DNA from: Lentisphaerota bacterium | GTDB taxonomy: Bacteria > Verrucomicrobiota > Lentisphaeria > Victivallales > Victivallaceae | DNA: 64,000 nt | Reading direction: 5' to 3' | Assembly (NCBI GenBank): GCA_015061625.1 | Contig: SUWG01000001.1 | Span: 48,210-112,209, forward strand | Part shown: positions 34,969-44,390 of the stretch, in pieces | Position numbering within the stretch: the first letter of the stretch is position 1 | Layout of the letters: each line of letters opens with the position of its first letter | Notes under the pieces: model-generated | Database searches by the model: none | Seen by the model: only the letters and a program-made list of their open reading frames with translations | Told to the model about the DNA's origin: nothing | Translations under genes and position numbers: made by a program

Positions 34969-35738
34969 ATATCAAAATCCTTGTCGCCACTCACAAAGAG
35001 TATCCAATGCCCGCCGATCCGGCATATTTCCCCATCCACGCCGGAGCGGCACTCCATGCACCGCTGCCCTATACCGGAGATGACACGGCAGATAATATCA
35101 GTGCCAAAAATAAAAACTTCTGCGAACTTACCGCCCTTTACTGGGCCTGGAAAAATCTCGATTGCGACTTTCTGGGATTGGTTCATTACCGGCGGCACTT
35201 CGCCGGAAAACAGCAGGGAAAAACCCAATTCGACCGCATCATCACCACCGCTGAATTGGAAACACTCCTCGCTCAAGTGCCGCTGATCATGCCCAAAAAA
35301 CGCAACTACTTCATCGAAAGCAACTATTCCCAATACGTCCACGCCCACCACGCCGAAGACCTCGCCGTGACCCAAGCCGTCATCTCGGAAAAATATCCCG
35401 AATATCTGCCCGCTTATAATAAAGTCATGAAACGTACCACCGGCTACCGCTTCAATATGTGCATCATGCGTAAAGATCTGCTCGATAACTATTGCTCGTG
35501 GCTCTTTGATATCCTCTTTGAAGTGGAAAAACGTCTGGATATTTCCAACTATTCCACCTACGATGCACGGGTTTTCGGCTTTATCAGTGAACGACTCCTC
35601 GATGTCTGGGTCGAAAAAAATCACCCCCCAATGAAAACTTTGCCGCTGCTTAACCTCGAAAGCCAACACTGGGGCAAAAAAATCTGCAACTTCATGCTCC
35701 GCAAACTATCCGGCGGCAAATGGGGCAAAAATAAGTGA
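34965..35738 (+). CDS. DUF4422 capsular-polysaccharide glycosyltransferase-like protein
   Basis: A 257-residue protein of the DUF4422 family, common in capsule and exopolysaccharide loci, often next to Glf. Typical elements: ILVATHKEYPMPADPAYFPI, DNISAKNKNFCELTALYWAWKN and LGLVHYRRHF. DUF4422 proteins are thought to be glycosyltransferases, in some cases galactofuranosyl-related, which fits its position directly after glf (ATGA overlap). Function is inferred from this linkage. It is the last gene of the locus and is followed by a long perfect hairpin. Confidence 0.8.
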   Translation: MNIKILVATHKEYPMPADPAYFPIHAGAALHAPLPYTGDDTADNISAKNKNFCELTALYWAWKNLDCDFLGLVHYRRHFAGKQQGKTQFDRIITTAELETLLAQVPLIMPKKRNYFIESNYSQYVHAHHAEDLAVTQAVISEKYPEYLPAYNKVMKRTTGYRFNMCIMRKDLLDNYCSWLFDILFEVEKRLDISNYSTYDARVFGFISERLLDVWVEKNHPPMKTLPLLNLESQHWGKKICNFMLRKLSGGKWGKNK

Positions 35739-35744
35739 TGTTCT

Positions 35745-35870
35745 TTGGGGGAGGGAAAAACTTCTTTTCACGGGAAAAGAAGTTTTTCCCTCCCCCAAGC
35801 CCCCTCCTTTTTCAAGAAAAGCGGGGTAGTTTTGCTCCCGTTGGTCGCAAAACCGGCAATACGCTTTCCG
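35745..35870 (+). repeat. R3 long hairpin element, copy 1
   Basis: A perfect 25-bp stem (35745-35769 with 35774-35798) and 4-nt loop ACGG, stem start TTGGGGGAGGG. It is followed by the shared tail CCCCTCCTTTTTCAAGAAAAG and GCTCCCGTTGGTCGCAAAA. It lies just after the polysaccharide locus and may end its transcription, but its match to other intergenic copies and one inside a gene marks it as a dispersed repeat. Confidence 0.8.
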
Positions 35871-35886
35871 CAACTGCAAAAGGTAC

Positions 35887-36198
35887 GATCCAACCGGTGG
35901 ATGGATTGCGAGCCAAGGTCGAAGTTAAACCAAGGCGAAAATGAGGGAGTGTAGTAAGCCTACTCGACTGAACATAAAATTAAAGACTACCTTACTCGCA
36001 GGGATGAGTACGGCGTAAGCCGCACGGAAGACCGGAGAGCGAGTGGCAACATCCCATGTTGCCACGGACAGCGTAAGCGAGGCCTCCGGAAAATCGACTG
36101 TAACCGCCAAGGGCGTCAGCCCGGGCGGCGAGGCCGCTCTCCCGCGGCCGCAGGGAGATTTTTTGGAGAAGAAAGAGATTGGCCGCAAGACGCCACCG
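35887..36198 (+). repeat. R1 structured element, copy B, interrupted
   Basis: Matches copies A and E from GATCCAACCGGTGG to CTCGACTGAA (35972) and again from AGAGATTGGCC (36174) to CCACC (36197). About 200 bp of other hairpin-rich DNA replace the middle, including a perfect stem GTGGCAACAT/ATGTTGCCAC near 36051-36073. The right arm of the middle stem is lost. Confidence 0.75.
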
Positions 36199-36357
36199 TA
36201 GGTTTGATTTTTCACAAAACATGAGACAGCAAAAAAATTTTTTAATTTTTTTAGTTAGGCTGTCAGAAATATCAACGACACCGCACTATATAGACAGAAC
36301 AACATCAATCGTGATGTAAAAAACGTGATTTCAAAAAAAGGGAAAGGAAAACTGATT

Positions 36358-36651
36358 ATGAAAAAGACCACCAAAATTATGATGCTCGCCGCCATGATGT
36401 TCATCGGAACTGCCGCTTTCGCCGGTCCCCGGGGCGGACACCACCACCACCGCGACGGCCTCGATCTGGCCGCCGGTATCGTCAATCTGGTAATGCAAGT
36501 CGTCAATCCCCAACCGACTGTCGTAGTCGCTCCGCCGCCGGTAGTCGTCCATCAGCGTCCGGTAGTCGTCACTCCGCCCCGGCCTCACCACCGCCCCGCA
36601 CCCCATCACCGCCCGGCTCCCCGTCACCGTCCGGCTCCCCGCCGCCGCTGA
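36358..36651 (+). CDS. Small secreted His/Pro/Arg-rich protein, paralog 2
   Basis: A 97-residue protein with signal peptide MKKTTKIMMLAAMMFIGTAAFA and mature start GPRGGHHHHRD. It shares the DGLDLAAGIV and VMQVVNPQPTVVV segments with the 23155 gene, then a longer Val/Pro part (APPPVVVHQRPVVV) and a tail of RPAPHH-type repeats. I start at ATG 36358, with GGGAAAGGA upstream, instead of the longer frame from 36325. An R1 element (copy B) lies upstream, as at paralog 1, but the 55-bp block is missing; this leader instead carries TGTCAGAAATATCAA, also found before the LRR gene. Function unknown. Confidence 0.75.
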   Translation: MKKTTKIMMLAAMMFIGTAAFAGPRGGHHHHRDGLDLAAGIVNLVMQVVNPQPTVVVAPPPVVVHQRPVVVTPPRPHHRPAPHHRPAPRHRPAPRRR

Positions 36652-36664
36652 CCCAACAGTTTTT

Positions 36665-36689
36665 GCCGGGGGCTGACGCCGCCCCCGGC
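36665..36689. terminator. GC-rich hairpin, mirrored at 45 kb
   Basis: GCCGGGGGC and GCCCCCGGC with a 7-nt loop. The segment is the exact reverse complement of 45016-45040, including its loop. No T-run follows, so termination is only possible. Confidence 0.5.
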
Positions 36690-36764
36690 ACCCGGCTCCG
36701 GAGCAACTCTTACGCGATTTGCTCAAAACAGATACTCAATGTGACAGGCATTAAAAACAAACAA

Positions 36765-36791
36765 GGCCGTTGCAAAACGTCTGCAACGGCC
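36765..36791 (-). terminator. Terminator of pseudopilin operon
   Basis: GGCCGTTGCA and TGCAACGGCC with a 7-nt loop. On the minus strand it is followed by TTGTTTGTTTTTA. A near relative with the same stem is at 44685. Confidence 0.75.
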
Positions 36792-36811
36792 CGTTGATTT
36801 TTATGAAATCA

Positions 36812-37570
36812 TCAGATATGATCGTCACTTTCAGGTCTGAAGTAACTGAAACTTTTGAAGTAACGGGTAACAGTGGAAGGTTCTTCCAGAGAACCGACGT
36901 GACCGTCACAGAAAAGAATATTGGCTGAACCACCAACCCGGCCGATCACATCCTGGGCATTGTGCGGATGAACCATCCAGTTCCATTTGCCATTATCCTG
37001 GGTAACCAGCAAAGTGTGATAACCACGGTAAGATTCAGCAGATGCAGTCCAGTAGTTACCGGTTTCCACAGTCAGCAGTTTACCGGAAGGGCTCTTGATA
37101 TTTCCAGCCTTGGGAATATCCCGTTTAGCTCCGGATGCCCAACCGCCAATAACACCGTTGTAGCCGTAACCGAAGTAACTCCATGAGGTCACATTTTCAG
37201 TGGTATCTGCTTTGGTTCTTTCAAAGAATTCAGTGCTGCTGACATGGGTGTAAACTCCGGCCATTGTCGGGCAGATACCGACTTCCGGGGTGAAAAGATT
37301 CATCTTATAAAAAGTTGCGGCCCAAGATTTCTTTTCCCAATCACCGCCGACACCATTTATGACAGTAAGACTCGCCGGCGGATACCAGCCGTCAAAAGCA
37401 TCACAATACATGGCAAAGGCACTGCCGATCTGTTTCTGGTTGTTGATGCAACTGGCACTGCGGCCACGCTCACGGGCGGAATTCAATGCCGGAAGCAGAA
37501 TTGCCGCTAAAATGGCGATAATAGCGATGACCACCAGCAATTCGATCAAAGTGAACTTCTTACTTCTCAT
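36812..37570 (-). CDS. Type II pseudopilin-like protein (prepilin signal, DUF1559-like)
   Basis: A 252-residue protein. [21 protein letters not shown] is a class III prepilin signal with the conserved Glu at +5 after the presumed cleavage site; [20 protein letters not shown] follows, as in the large pseudopilin families of Planctomycetes and Lentisphaerae. The C-terminus has the typical [10 protein letters not shown] motif. Such proteins are processed by a prepilin peptidase and may form pseudopili or secreted filaments; their exact role is unknown. It lies 21 nt after the DUF6259-like gene, in one operon with it, suggesting a link to saccharide handling. Confidence 0.88.
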   Translation of the reverse strand: MRSKKFTLIELLVVIAIIAILAAILLPALNSARERGRSASCINNQKQIGSAFAMYCDAFDGWYPPASLTVINGVGGDWEKKSWAATFYKMNLFTPEVGICPTMAGVYTHVSSTEFFERTKADTTENVTSWSYFGYGYNGVIGGWASGAKRDIPKAGNIKSPSGKLLTVETGNYWTASAESYRGYHTLLVTQDNGKWNWMVHPHNAQDVIGRVGGSANILFCDGHVGSLEEPSTVTRYFKSFSYFRPESDDHI

Positions 37571-37591
37571 TTTTCTCTCCTTTTTTAGGGG

Positions 37592-40500
37592 TTATTTGAT
37601 AACGGAAATTCTTATCGATGTGATCGTGAAATCGCACTTGGGATAACCGATCACCCATTTGCTTTCTCCGGCCGGGAAAAGCGGTTTATCTTCGCTCTTG
37701 CCGGTCACACCATTGAAATCGACCAACTGCTGTGAACCGTCAAGCACCACCTTGATCATATTGTACTTACGCGGTTCAAAAGACATTCCCCAAGTGGAAA
37801 CCTGACCGGCTCCGGCGGCTTGGAAATGCACTCTGCCGGTGTAACTGTTGAAATTCAATTTGAAGTTATTGCCGCTGGAAAGAATATTCCACAGATCCGG
37901 CTGTATGGTCTCTTCCGGATAGCGGTTCAGCACGATGCCGATCTCCACCACGATCCGGCCGGAAATATTCTCAAAGGTCAACTCCTGCGGAGCAGTGATC
38001 CGCAACCCGGCCGGAGTCTGCATGGCAGCCAAACTCTGCAAAGCGGCAGGCAGAGCCGCACCGCAACTCCACTCCAACACCGCTTCACTGCCTGCCGGGG
38101 CAGCCGGCAGGGCAACGACCTGATCCTGACCGTAACGGGGAACTTTCTGCGTATCGGCAACTACCGGATCGGCGGTAAAGGTTTTGGCCACAATATTGAT
38201 CCGGATGCCCGGCACTTTGGGTGCGATCACCGCCGGATACGCCGGAATGACCGCTTTGACTCCGGCCAATTCGATATTGGTGGCTTCCAACTGCAAAGGA
38301 GCGTAAACTTCGATCGTTTCACCCTTTTTCAGCACCACCAGCAGAACCGGTTCAGCGAATTTGTTTCCGGCGAATTCCGTGAAATATCCGGCGATGCGGT
38401 TGTGATCTTTGGAAACAAAGAGGAAACCTTCCGGAGCGATGACGGTATTGTATTCACCGGCTTGCATGGCCAGCGGTTTATCCGAGAAGTTGGCAATATT
38501 CAGATTGCCGCCGTAAACCGCCGTGATCACCCCGTCTTTATCGGTGTAACTATCCAGCGGCTGACCGTAATTGAGACTGTGGATCTCTCCGGCGATCAGA
38601 GCCGTGGTACGCATCCAGCGGCGTTTTTCCCGGGTCATTTCAAAATCATTGAGGAATCCCGCTTTCAAACCGATACCGTGGGTCAGACTGTAAGCGATGC
38701 CTCTCGGCCCGGCCGGAGCGGCCAGATAACCGGTATTGGAAGTGTAAAAACGGATATACTCATGCATCAAAGTCAGACACACTTCCGGTGCGGAACGCAC
38801 CACCGTACCTTTGGGTTCCAGATTGCCCGGCAAAGGTTTCAGCCAGCCGCCGACACCGCAAATACCGACCTGATAAGGCATAATCCAGAATGCACCGTGT
38901 TCGCTCATCAGCGGAATTCTCGTGCCGTGTGATTTGTGGATATTGACAAGTTGGGTGTAGAAAGCATCCGGTGCCGGAGCATCCGGGTGGAAGTCAAAGG
39001 CGTTATGATCCGGCAACTGGGCCCCGATAACGTTGGTGAAGTAAGCATTCGTACCCATGGATATCCACCGCTGATAGATCTCCTCCAGATGGGCCAGCAC
39101 ATCTCTGCTGGAGGGGGAAACCATATATCCCGGCTGGGCCCACATCGCAGTACGGGGTTTGCCGTCGATACGCACGATGGCACTTCTTTCCAGATCGTAT
39201 CTTTCGGCATAATCTGAACCTACGCCCCAGTAGTAGAAACTGTTGCGGGGCATGAAAAGATTGCCCGAATCAACGATCTGCCGGATGAGAGCGGCAAATT
39301 CATCCATCGTGCCGACTCTGGCGACCGGCGGGAAGTAGTTGGGAAAAGCATCCCAGTTGCTCCGGATACCTTTGCAGGCGTGCATATAGATCGGCGGATG
39401 CACGATGAATGTGCCCGGTGCGGTGGCCACCAGTGCCGAAGCATTGCGGATCGTCGCCCAGGTCGGAGCCAGATAGGCTCTGGAAAATTTGTCGAATTGA
39501 TCTTTGGTCAATTTTTCTGCCAGAGTTTTCATGCCGCGGGGGAAGTTGAGTTGACGGTAGTTATCCGCCCAACTTTTGATATCGGCAAAGTGTCTGACAG
39601 ATAAACCGATGGAAGTGCGGCTCTCACCTTTTCTGATGAATATAAGAGTCGTACCCAAAAAGGAAAGGGTGTTGTTTTCGCCGCCGGTAACCGTTCCCCA
39701 GCCGGGCAGATAGAGTGTTTCGATATCCTGATAGCGGTCAACCGCCAGAAAGCCGCTGCCCTCACGCACCAGAAAACCATCCCACGCATAGTTCATCGCC
39801 CATTTGTAGGAGATCACTTTGGAAAATTCAATACCGATATGCGGCGGAAATGGCGTGATGACATTTTCGCCCTCACCCAACTGGAATGAAAAGGGCAATA
39901 CGGTAAATTCATAAATCGGAGTATCACCGGTGTTGGTGATTTTGGCGAAACTTTTCACTCCGGTTGCCGTTGCCATAATGGTCAATTCCACTTCGGCAGC
40001 CGGATGTTTAAAAAACAAAACCGCTGAATCCGCAGTTTTATACTCGATTTTCAGCAATTCGCAATCGTTACTGGTGATTTCCTGACCGCTCATGACCAGA
40101 TTGGTTCCCCAGAAGTGACCGGTACCGTTGAGCGGTTTGTCGTTATCTCGCCGGGCCGTTTCATCATACAAACGGAAAGCAAACAGCGGCTTTCCGGCAG
40201 TGGAGAAAATCTTGTCACTGCCGGGAACTTTGAAACTCAACTGTTTGGATGCTTCATCAATGGTCACTCTCGTCGCTCCGGAGCGGATCCCCGGAGTGAC
40301 CGGGGCGGTGGCTTCTTTGGCTTCGGTATCACTCAATACTCCATTGTAAAGCATGATATCATCCATCAGCATATAGCCGCCGTTGTAAGTGCGCAGATAG
40401 CGGCCGATCTCAAGTTGGTTAAAGGGCTGGGTGAATTTGAAACCCCGGACTGAACTGCGGCGAACCAACTGACCATTCTGATAAATGTAGATATATTCGG

Positions 40501-41668
40501 AATCCCAGCAGACAGCGATATTGTACCAGGTGTCTTTCTGCCAGTTTTTCATATCGAATCCGGCATCGGCCCGTTTGCCGTCTTTGCCCATCAAAGTCAC
40601 GATAAATGTGCCATCGGAGTTGTGCAAACGGTAGATGCTCAAACTCTCTCCGGCGGCATTGGTCAAATGGATGAAGTTGCGGAAGTCCTTGTCACTGCCC
40701 TGCCACCCTTCCGGTTTCACCCGGAAAGTGACCGAACCGGCATCCTTACCGAAACTTTGCGGCAATCTCACCGCCGCCGACAGAATATTTTTGGCCTCTT
40801 TATCCACGCCGACCCGCAACGTTTTACCGTGGATGCCGTCACTGACGCTCACACCCCGGCGTTGTCCGACAAAGGTCGCCCCGGCAGTATCCGGAGTGCC
40901 GTCGGCAGTTTCAAAACTCCATGAAAATACCGGTTGCACCGGAATCACGCCCTCGCCTTTGGCTTCGGCAGTGGCTTCTTTGGCCTCGGTATCGCTCAAT
41001 ACGCCATTGTAGAGCATGATATCATCCATAAGCATATAACCGCCATTGTAGGTACGCAAATAACGGCCGATCTCAAGTTGGTTAAAGGGCTGGGTGAATT
41101 TGAAACCCCGGACTGAACTGCGGCGAACCAACTGACCATTCTGATAAATGTAGATATATTCGGAATCCCAGCAGACGGCGATATTGTACCAGGTATCTTT
41201 CTGCCAGTTTTTCATATCGAATCCGGCATCGGCCCGTTTGCCGTCTTTGCCCATCAAAGTCACGATAAATGTGCCATCGGAGTTGTGCAAACGGTAGATG
41301 CTCAAACTCTCTCCGGCGGCATTGGTCAAATGGATGAAGTTGCGGAAGTCCTTGTCACTGCCCTGCCACCCTTCCGGTTTCACCCGGAAAGTGACCGAAC
41401 CGGCATCCTTACCGAAACTTTGCGGCAATCTCACCGCCGCCGACAGAATATTTTTGGCCTCTTTATCCACGCCGACCCGCAAAGTTTTGCCGTGAATGCC
41501 GTCACTGACACTCACGCCCCGGCGTTGTCCGACGAAGGTCGCTCCGGCAGTATCCGGAGTGCCGTCGGCAGTTTCAAAACTCCACTTGAAAACCGGCTCA
41601 ATGGCCGACAGCATAAGAGTTTGGCACAACAAAGCCAAAACAGCATAACACTTCACAGTAAACTTCAT
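37592..41668 (-). CDS. Secreted DUF6259-like protein with two near-identical LamG domains
   Basis: A 1358-residue protein. The first 22 residues (MKFTVKCYAVLALLCQTLMLSA) are a signal peptide. Residues 26-246 and 247-460 are two LamG-type concanavalin-like modules, almost identical in protein and DNA (663-bp period), each with WSFETADGTPDTAG and DDIMLYNGVLSDTEAKEA. The large central region (about 480-1080) resembles DUF6259, a TIM-barrel-like putative glycoside hydrolase group, with acidic residues in YFTNVIGAQLPDHN and MSEHGAFWIMPYQ. The C-terminus ends in beta-rich segments. Likely role: binding and cleaving an extracellular glycan; the substrate is unknown. A promoter lies at 41713-41741. 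Confidence 0.75.
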   Translation of the reverse strand: MKFTVKCYAVLALLCQTLMLSAIEPVFKWSFETADGTPDTAGATFVGQRRGVSVSDGIHGKTLRVGVDKEAKNILSAAVRLPQSFGKDAGSVTFRVKPEGWQGSDKDFRNFIHLTNAAGESLSIYRLHNSDGTFIVTLMGKDGKRADAGFDMKNWQKDTWYNIAVCWDSEYIYIYQNGQLVRRSSVRGFKFTQPFNQLEIGRYLRTYNGGYMLMDDIMLYNGVLSDTEAKEATAEAKGEGVIPVQPVFSWSFETADGTPDTAGATFVGQRRGVSVSDGIHGKTLRVGVDKEAKNILSAAVRLPQSFGKDAGSVTFRVKPEGWQGSDKDFRNFIHLTNAAGESLSIYRLHNSDGTFIVTLMGKDGKRADAGFDMKNWQKDTWYNIAVCWDSEYIYIYQNGQLVRRSSVRGFKFTQPFNQLEIGRYLRTYNGGYMLMDDIMLYNGVLSDTEAKEATAPVTPGIRSGATRVTIDEASKQLSFKVPGSDKIFSTAGKPLFAFRLYDETARRDNDKPLNGTGHFWGTNLVMSGQEITSNDCELLKIEYKTADSAVLFFKHPAAEVELTIMATATGVKSFAKITNTGDTPIYEFTVLPFSFQLGEGENVITPFPPHIGIEFSKVISYKWAMNYAWDGFLVREGSGFLAVDRYQDIETLYLPGWGTVTGGENNTLSFLGTTLIFIRKGESRTSIGLSVRHFADIKSWADNYRQLNFPRGMKTLAEKLTKDQFDKFSRAYLAPTWATIRNASALVATAPGTFIVHPPIYMHACKGIRSNWDAFPNYFPPVARVGTMDEFAALIRQIVDSGNLFMPRNSFYYWGVGSDYAERYDLERSAIVRIDGKPRTAMWAQPGYMVSPSSRDVLAHLEEIYQRWISMGTNAYFTNVIGAQLPDHNAFDFHPDAPAPDAFYTQLVNIHKSHGTRIPLMSEHGAFWIMPYQVGICGVGGWLKPLPGNLEPKGTVVRSAPEVCLTLMHEYIRFYTSNTGYLAAPAGPRGIAYSLTHGIGLKAGFLNDFEMTREKRRWMRTTALIAGEIHSLNYGQPLDSYTDKDGVITAVYGGNLNIANFSDKPLAMQAGEYNTVIAPEGFLFVSKDHNRIAGYFTEFAGNKFAEPVLLVVLKKGETIEVYAPLQLEATNIELAGVKAVIPAYPAVIAPKVPGIRINIVAKTFTADPVVADTQKVPRYGQDQVVALPAAPAGSEAVLEWSCGAALPAALQSLAAMQTPAGLRITAPQELTFENISGRIVVEIGIVLNRYPEETIQPDLWNILSSGNNFKLNFNSYTGRVHFQAAGAGQVSTWGMSFEPRKYNMIKVVLDGSQQLVDFNGVTGKSEDKPLFPAGESKWVIGYPKCDFTITSIRISVIK
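40305..41593 (-). repeat. 663-bp intragenic tandem duplication
   Basis: Two consecutive LamG-coding units. Differences between them are few and mostly synonymous, so the duplication is recent or kept alike by gene conversion. Confidence 0.85.
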
Positions 41669-41712
41669 TACTTACCTCCCGTTTTTGATGAAAATCTTAT
41701 TACAGACAACAT

Positions 41713-41741
41713 ACTATAGCACTGCAGATACATTATTTCAA
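41713..41741 (-). promoter_or_regulatory. Promoter of DUF6259/pseudopilin operon
   Basis: On the minus strand: TTGAAA (41736-41741), 17-nt spacer ending GTGC, TATAGT (41713-41718). It has the same form as the other promoters in the window. Confidence 0.7.
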
Positions 41742-41763
41742 TAGCAATATATTTTTTTTGACA

Positions 41764-43989
41764 TTATTCAAATATGACTTCCAACATATCCGGCTTGCCG
41801 TGATACGACGGGGCATAGATTTTCCCCGGAGCATCATCCGCACTCCACCACTCCCCGAATAAAGGTGCTATTGATGAGGAATAAACCAGTTTGATTTCCA
41901 CATATTTGCCCCGCAAATCCGCCGGGATCAGCCATTGGTAAGGTGCGGTCAGCCGGATTCCGGCACATGAACCATCAAGATAAAGGGTAACATCACCCGG
42001 CGGAGTGTGATTTTCAGTTTTGATTTTCAATGCGGTTTCCGGAATGTATATCCGGGCCTTTTGTTCAACTTTTCCGGTGTAACCGGGCAGAGTTCCGGAA
42101 TCGAGCAGTATCGCTGACGGCAGATAGGGGAAATCTTCCATGCGGTCACTCAATGCAAATGAGTGCTTTCCGGCGGCAACTTCACCCAGATCGGCCATGC
42201 GGTACAAAGCATTGAAACTTGCCGGCAATCCGGCACACGGCAGATCGGCGGTCACATTTTTGCCATCGACTGTTATTTCAGAACTTCCGGCATAATCACG
42301 CAAAGCCAGAAACAGTTTCTGCGGCCCGGATAAACTGACTTGGGCATGACCATTTGAATCAAATTTCAGACGCATGACGTGGGCATGGTCAAAACTCAAC
42401 TGCCAGCCGGGAAATTCCACCACCCCGAAACGGGATAACCTGAATCCGTGCTGCACATTATTGCGGTGCAGAACCAACTCTCTATCCCGGCCGGACATAT
42501 CGATCACCAAAATCGTACCGTCTGCATAACGGCGGATAAAAATATCGTTGACCAAGGCCCCGTCAGGATAATGCACCGTGCCTGACAGCTGGAATTTTGC
42601 TCCCAGTCTTTCCAGAATCAGTGCGGCCGACCACGCTGAATTGTTATTTATTTCCTCAACCACCGGATGCCACTGATGACCGCAATTGAATACCAGCTGC
42701 ACATCATCCGGGATCGGCTCCTCTGCACCGATCAATTTCCAGCTGATCTGCCGTGAGACAAAAATCCGCAACAATCCCGGCAGATCAGGAGCATTAACAG
42801 AATATCTGACCGCCACGTCATAACGTCTCTTTCTACCGGCCAATTCCGCCGCACGGCGGGCCATTTTGCTCCATGCTTCAAAGGCGGCAAGATGCGGCAT
42901 ATCCCACGAAAAGGGGTCATAATACTCCTTTTTGATACTGTTTCCACGGGGATCCATGGCCGCCAGCCCCAGACAGTAGTGGTCAATGCCGAATGCTCCG
43001 GCCAGAAAGATTATCTGCTGCAATTTGGCAAAATCGATATCGCATTTGCAACAGCCGAAAAGTTCCGCAAACCCTCCGTGATTGCCCTGCTGCTCAATAG
43101 CATAAAGTGCGGTTGAATAGGTGAGAAATTCAAAAGCATCTATATTGGTATCACACAATATATCATCCATGCCCGGCAGTTTCATGCCGCTTAAAACGGT
43201 CAGGATATCCCCGTTGCAAAGACGGGAACCGACAGTACTGTATTCATTCATCAGGTGTCCGGTCAAAACGATACCGTGATTCGTACACCATGACTGGATG
43301 CGGTCGATATAAGTACTCCGGAAACGCCGGGCCAGCAGCGAAGCACAAGCCGTCGGATAGAAATATTTATCGCCCCGCAGACCATCAGCGATATCGGCGA
43401 ACAGATCACTTCCGGTCAATTCTTTGTAGTCATTTTCCAAGCCGTCATAGTACCCCATGAAAAAGAGCGGTATCTCCTCGACCGGCGGCTTGAAAAAGGA
43501 AATATCCGGCTCATCAGTGAAAATACCTTTGATCAAAGTACCGAAGTAACGGCCGAGCCTCTGATAATAACGCTCATGGGTCAAGGCGATGAAACGGTCA
43601 ACTGCCGCCGGATCCATTACATTGGTATAACGGGGATTGTTTTTGATTGCGACTTCAATTTTTCCCTCACTGCGGTAAGCACTGATGAATTTAGCGGCGA
43701 ATTCCGGATTTTCCAGCGGGACACGATTGGCACAACTGCCGCTGGGCCAATTGAATTCATCGTAGAGCCAGATGCCTTTGAATCCGAGTTTTTCCGCTTC
43801 GGCACAAATCATTTCCACCGTGTCAAAATATTCGTCAGACAGATACTCCAATTCACAGCCGCTGCGGGGATAAATCATATATTGTTCTATACCGGCATTG
43901 CGGTAGGCGGTCAATATTTTAACGATTTCATCATGCGACGGCCGGCCGGTAATGGCCCCCATCGGAATCAATGGATTGATCCTGCCCAT
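41764..43989 (-). CDS. GH106-like putative alpha-L-rhamnosidase
   Basis: A 741-residue protein without a signal peptide, so probably cytoplasmic. N-terminal segments GFKGIWLYDEFNWPSGSCANR and GIFTDEPD, followed much later by TGHLMNEYSTVG, resemble GH106-type and related TIM-barrel glycosidases, whose catalytic acids lie in such DE(F/N)NWPSG and FTDEP contexts. The C-terminal 300 residues are beta-sandwich-like (GFRLSRFGVVEFPGWQL). AGGGAA precedes the ATG. It lies upstream of the DUF6259 gene on the same strand but has a separate promoter region. The family is assigned from motif memory, and the substrate is uncertain. Confidence 0.55.
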   Translation of the reverse strand: MGRINPLIPMGAITGRPSHDEIVKILTAYRNAGIEQYMIYPRSGCELEYLSDEYFDTVEMICAEAEKLGFKGIWLYDEFNWPSGSCANRVPLENPEFAAKFISAYRSEGKIEVAIKNNPRYTNVMDPAAVDRFIALTHERYYQRLGRYFGTLIKGIFTDEPDISFFKPPVEEIPLFFMGYYDGLENDYKELTGSDLFADIADGLRGDKYFYPTACASLLARRFRSTYIDRIQSWCTNHGIVLTGHLMNEYSTVGSRLCNGDILTVLSGMKLPGMDDILCDTNIDAFEFLTYSTALYAIEQQGNHGGFAELFGCCKCDIDFAKLQQIIFLAGAFGIDHYCLGLAAMDPRGNSIKKEYYDPFSWDMPHLAAFEAWSKMARRAAELAGRKRRYDVAVRYSVNAPDLPGLLRIFVSRQISWKLIGAEEPIPDDVQLVFNCGHQWHPVVEEINNNSAWSAALILERLGAKFQLSGTVHYPDGALVNDIFIRRYADGTILVIDMSGRDRELVLHRNNVQHGFRLSRFGVVEFPGWQLSFDHAHVMRLKFDSNGHAQVSLSGPQKLFLALRDYAGSSEITVDGKNVTADLPCAGLPASFNALYRMADLGEVAAGKHSFALSDRMEDFPYLPSAILLDSGTLPGYTGKVEQKARIYIPETALKIKTENHTPPGDVTLYLDGSCAGIRLTAPYQWLIPADLRGKYVEIKLVYSSSIAPLFGEWWSADDAPGKIYAPSYHGKPDMLEVIFE

Positions 43990-44099
43990 AATTTAATTCC
44001 CTGTTATTGTCCCAAATCTTGTGAAATTCAAAAATGAGTTTGTAAACACTACTTCTTTAACGTATAAAACATATCACGTAAGTCGTGATTTGTCAGCCG

Positions 44100-44175
44100 G
44101 GCCTGCACGGGTTTGATCCAACCGCCTTGTCCGGGCGTAGCTTTACGCGAAGACTGGTGGTTTGATTTTTCACAA
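44100..44175 (+). repeat. R1 remnant with 3' module, copy C
   Basis: GATCCAACCG joined to CCTTGTCCGGGCGTAG...ACGCGAAG and the shared tail GGTTTGATTTTTCACAAAAAAT. It lacks the core stems. The tail matches copies B, D and E. Confidence 0.6.
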
Positions 44176-44292
44176 AAAATAAGACAATAACCATTCCCTC
44201 AAGTTGATTGATTTTATATCAAAAATAACCCTATATAAAACGAATTACCAATCTTTTTTTTGTAAAAAACCAGAAATTTTTAAAAATTTGTC

Positions 44293-44347
44293 AATTTGTT
44301 AAAATAATTAGGATTTCCTTATCGTTATATGGTTGGAAGCACTCAAA
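44293..44347 (+). promoter_or_regulatory. 55-bp conserved upstream block, copy 2
   Basis: Identical to 22902-22956. Here it is followed directly by GGAGTTGCAAAAAC and the third small-protein gene, without an R1 copy between. Confidence 0.6.
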
Positions 44348-44390
44348 AGGAGTTGCAAAAACAACAAATCAAAATGAAAGGGAAAAGAGT

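Noticed and set aside
37820..38932. 370-aa open frame on the plus strand
   Set aside because: Antisense to the DUF6259-like gene, with His/Arg/Gln-rich composition typical of shadow frames.
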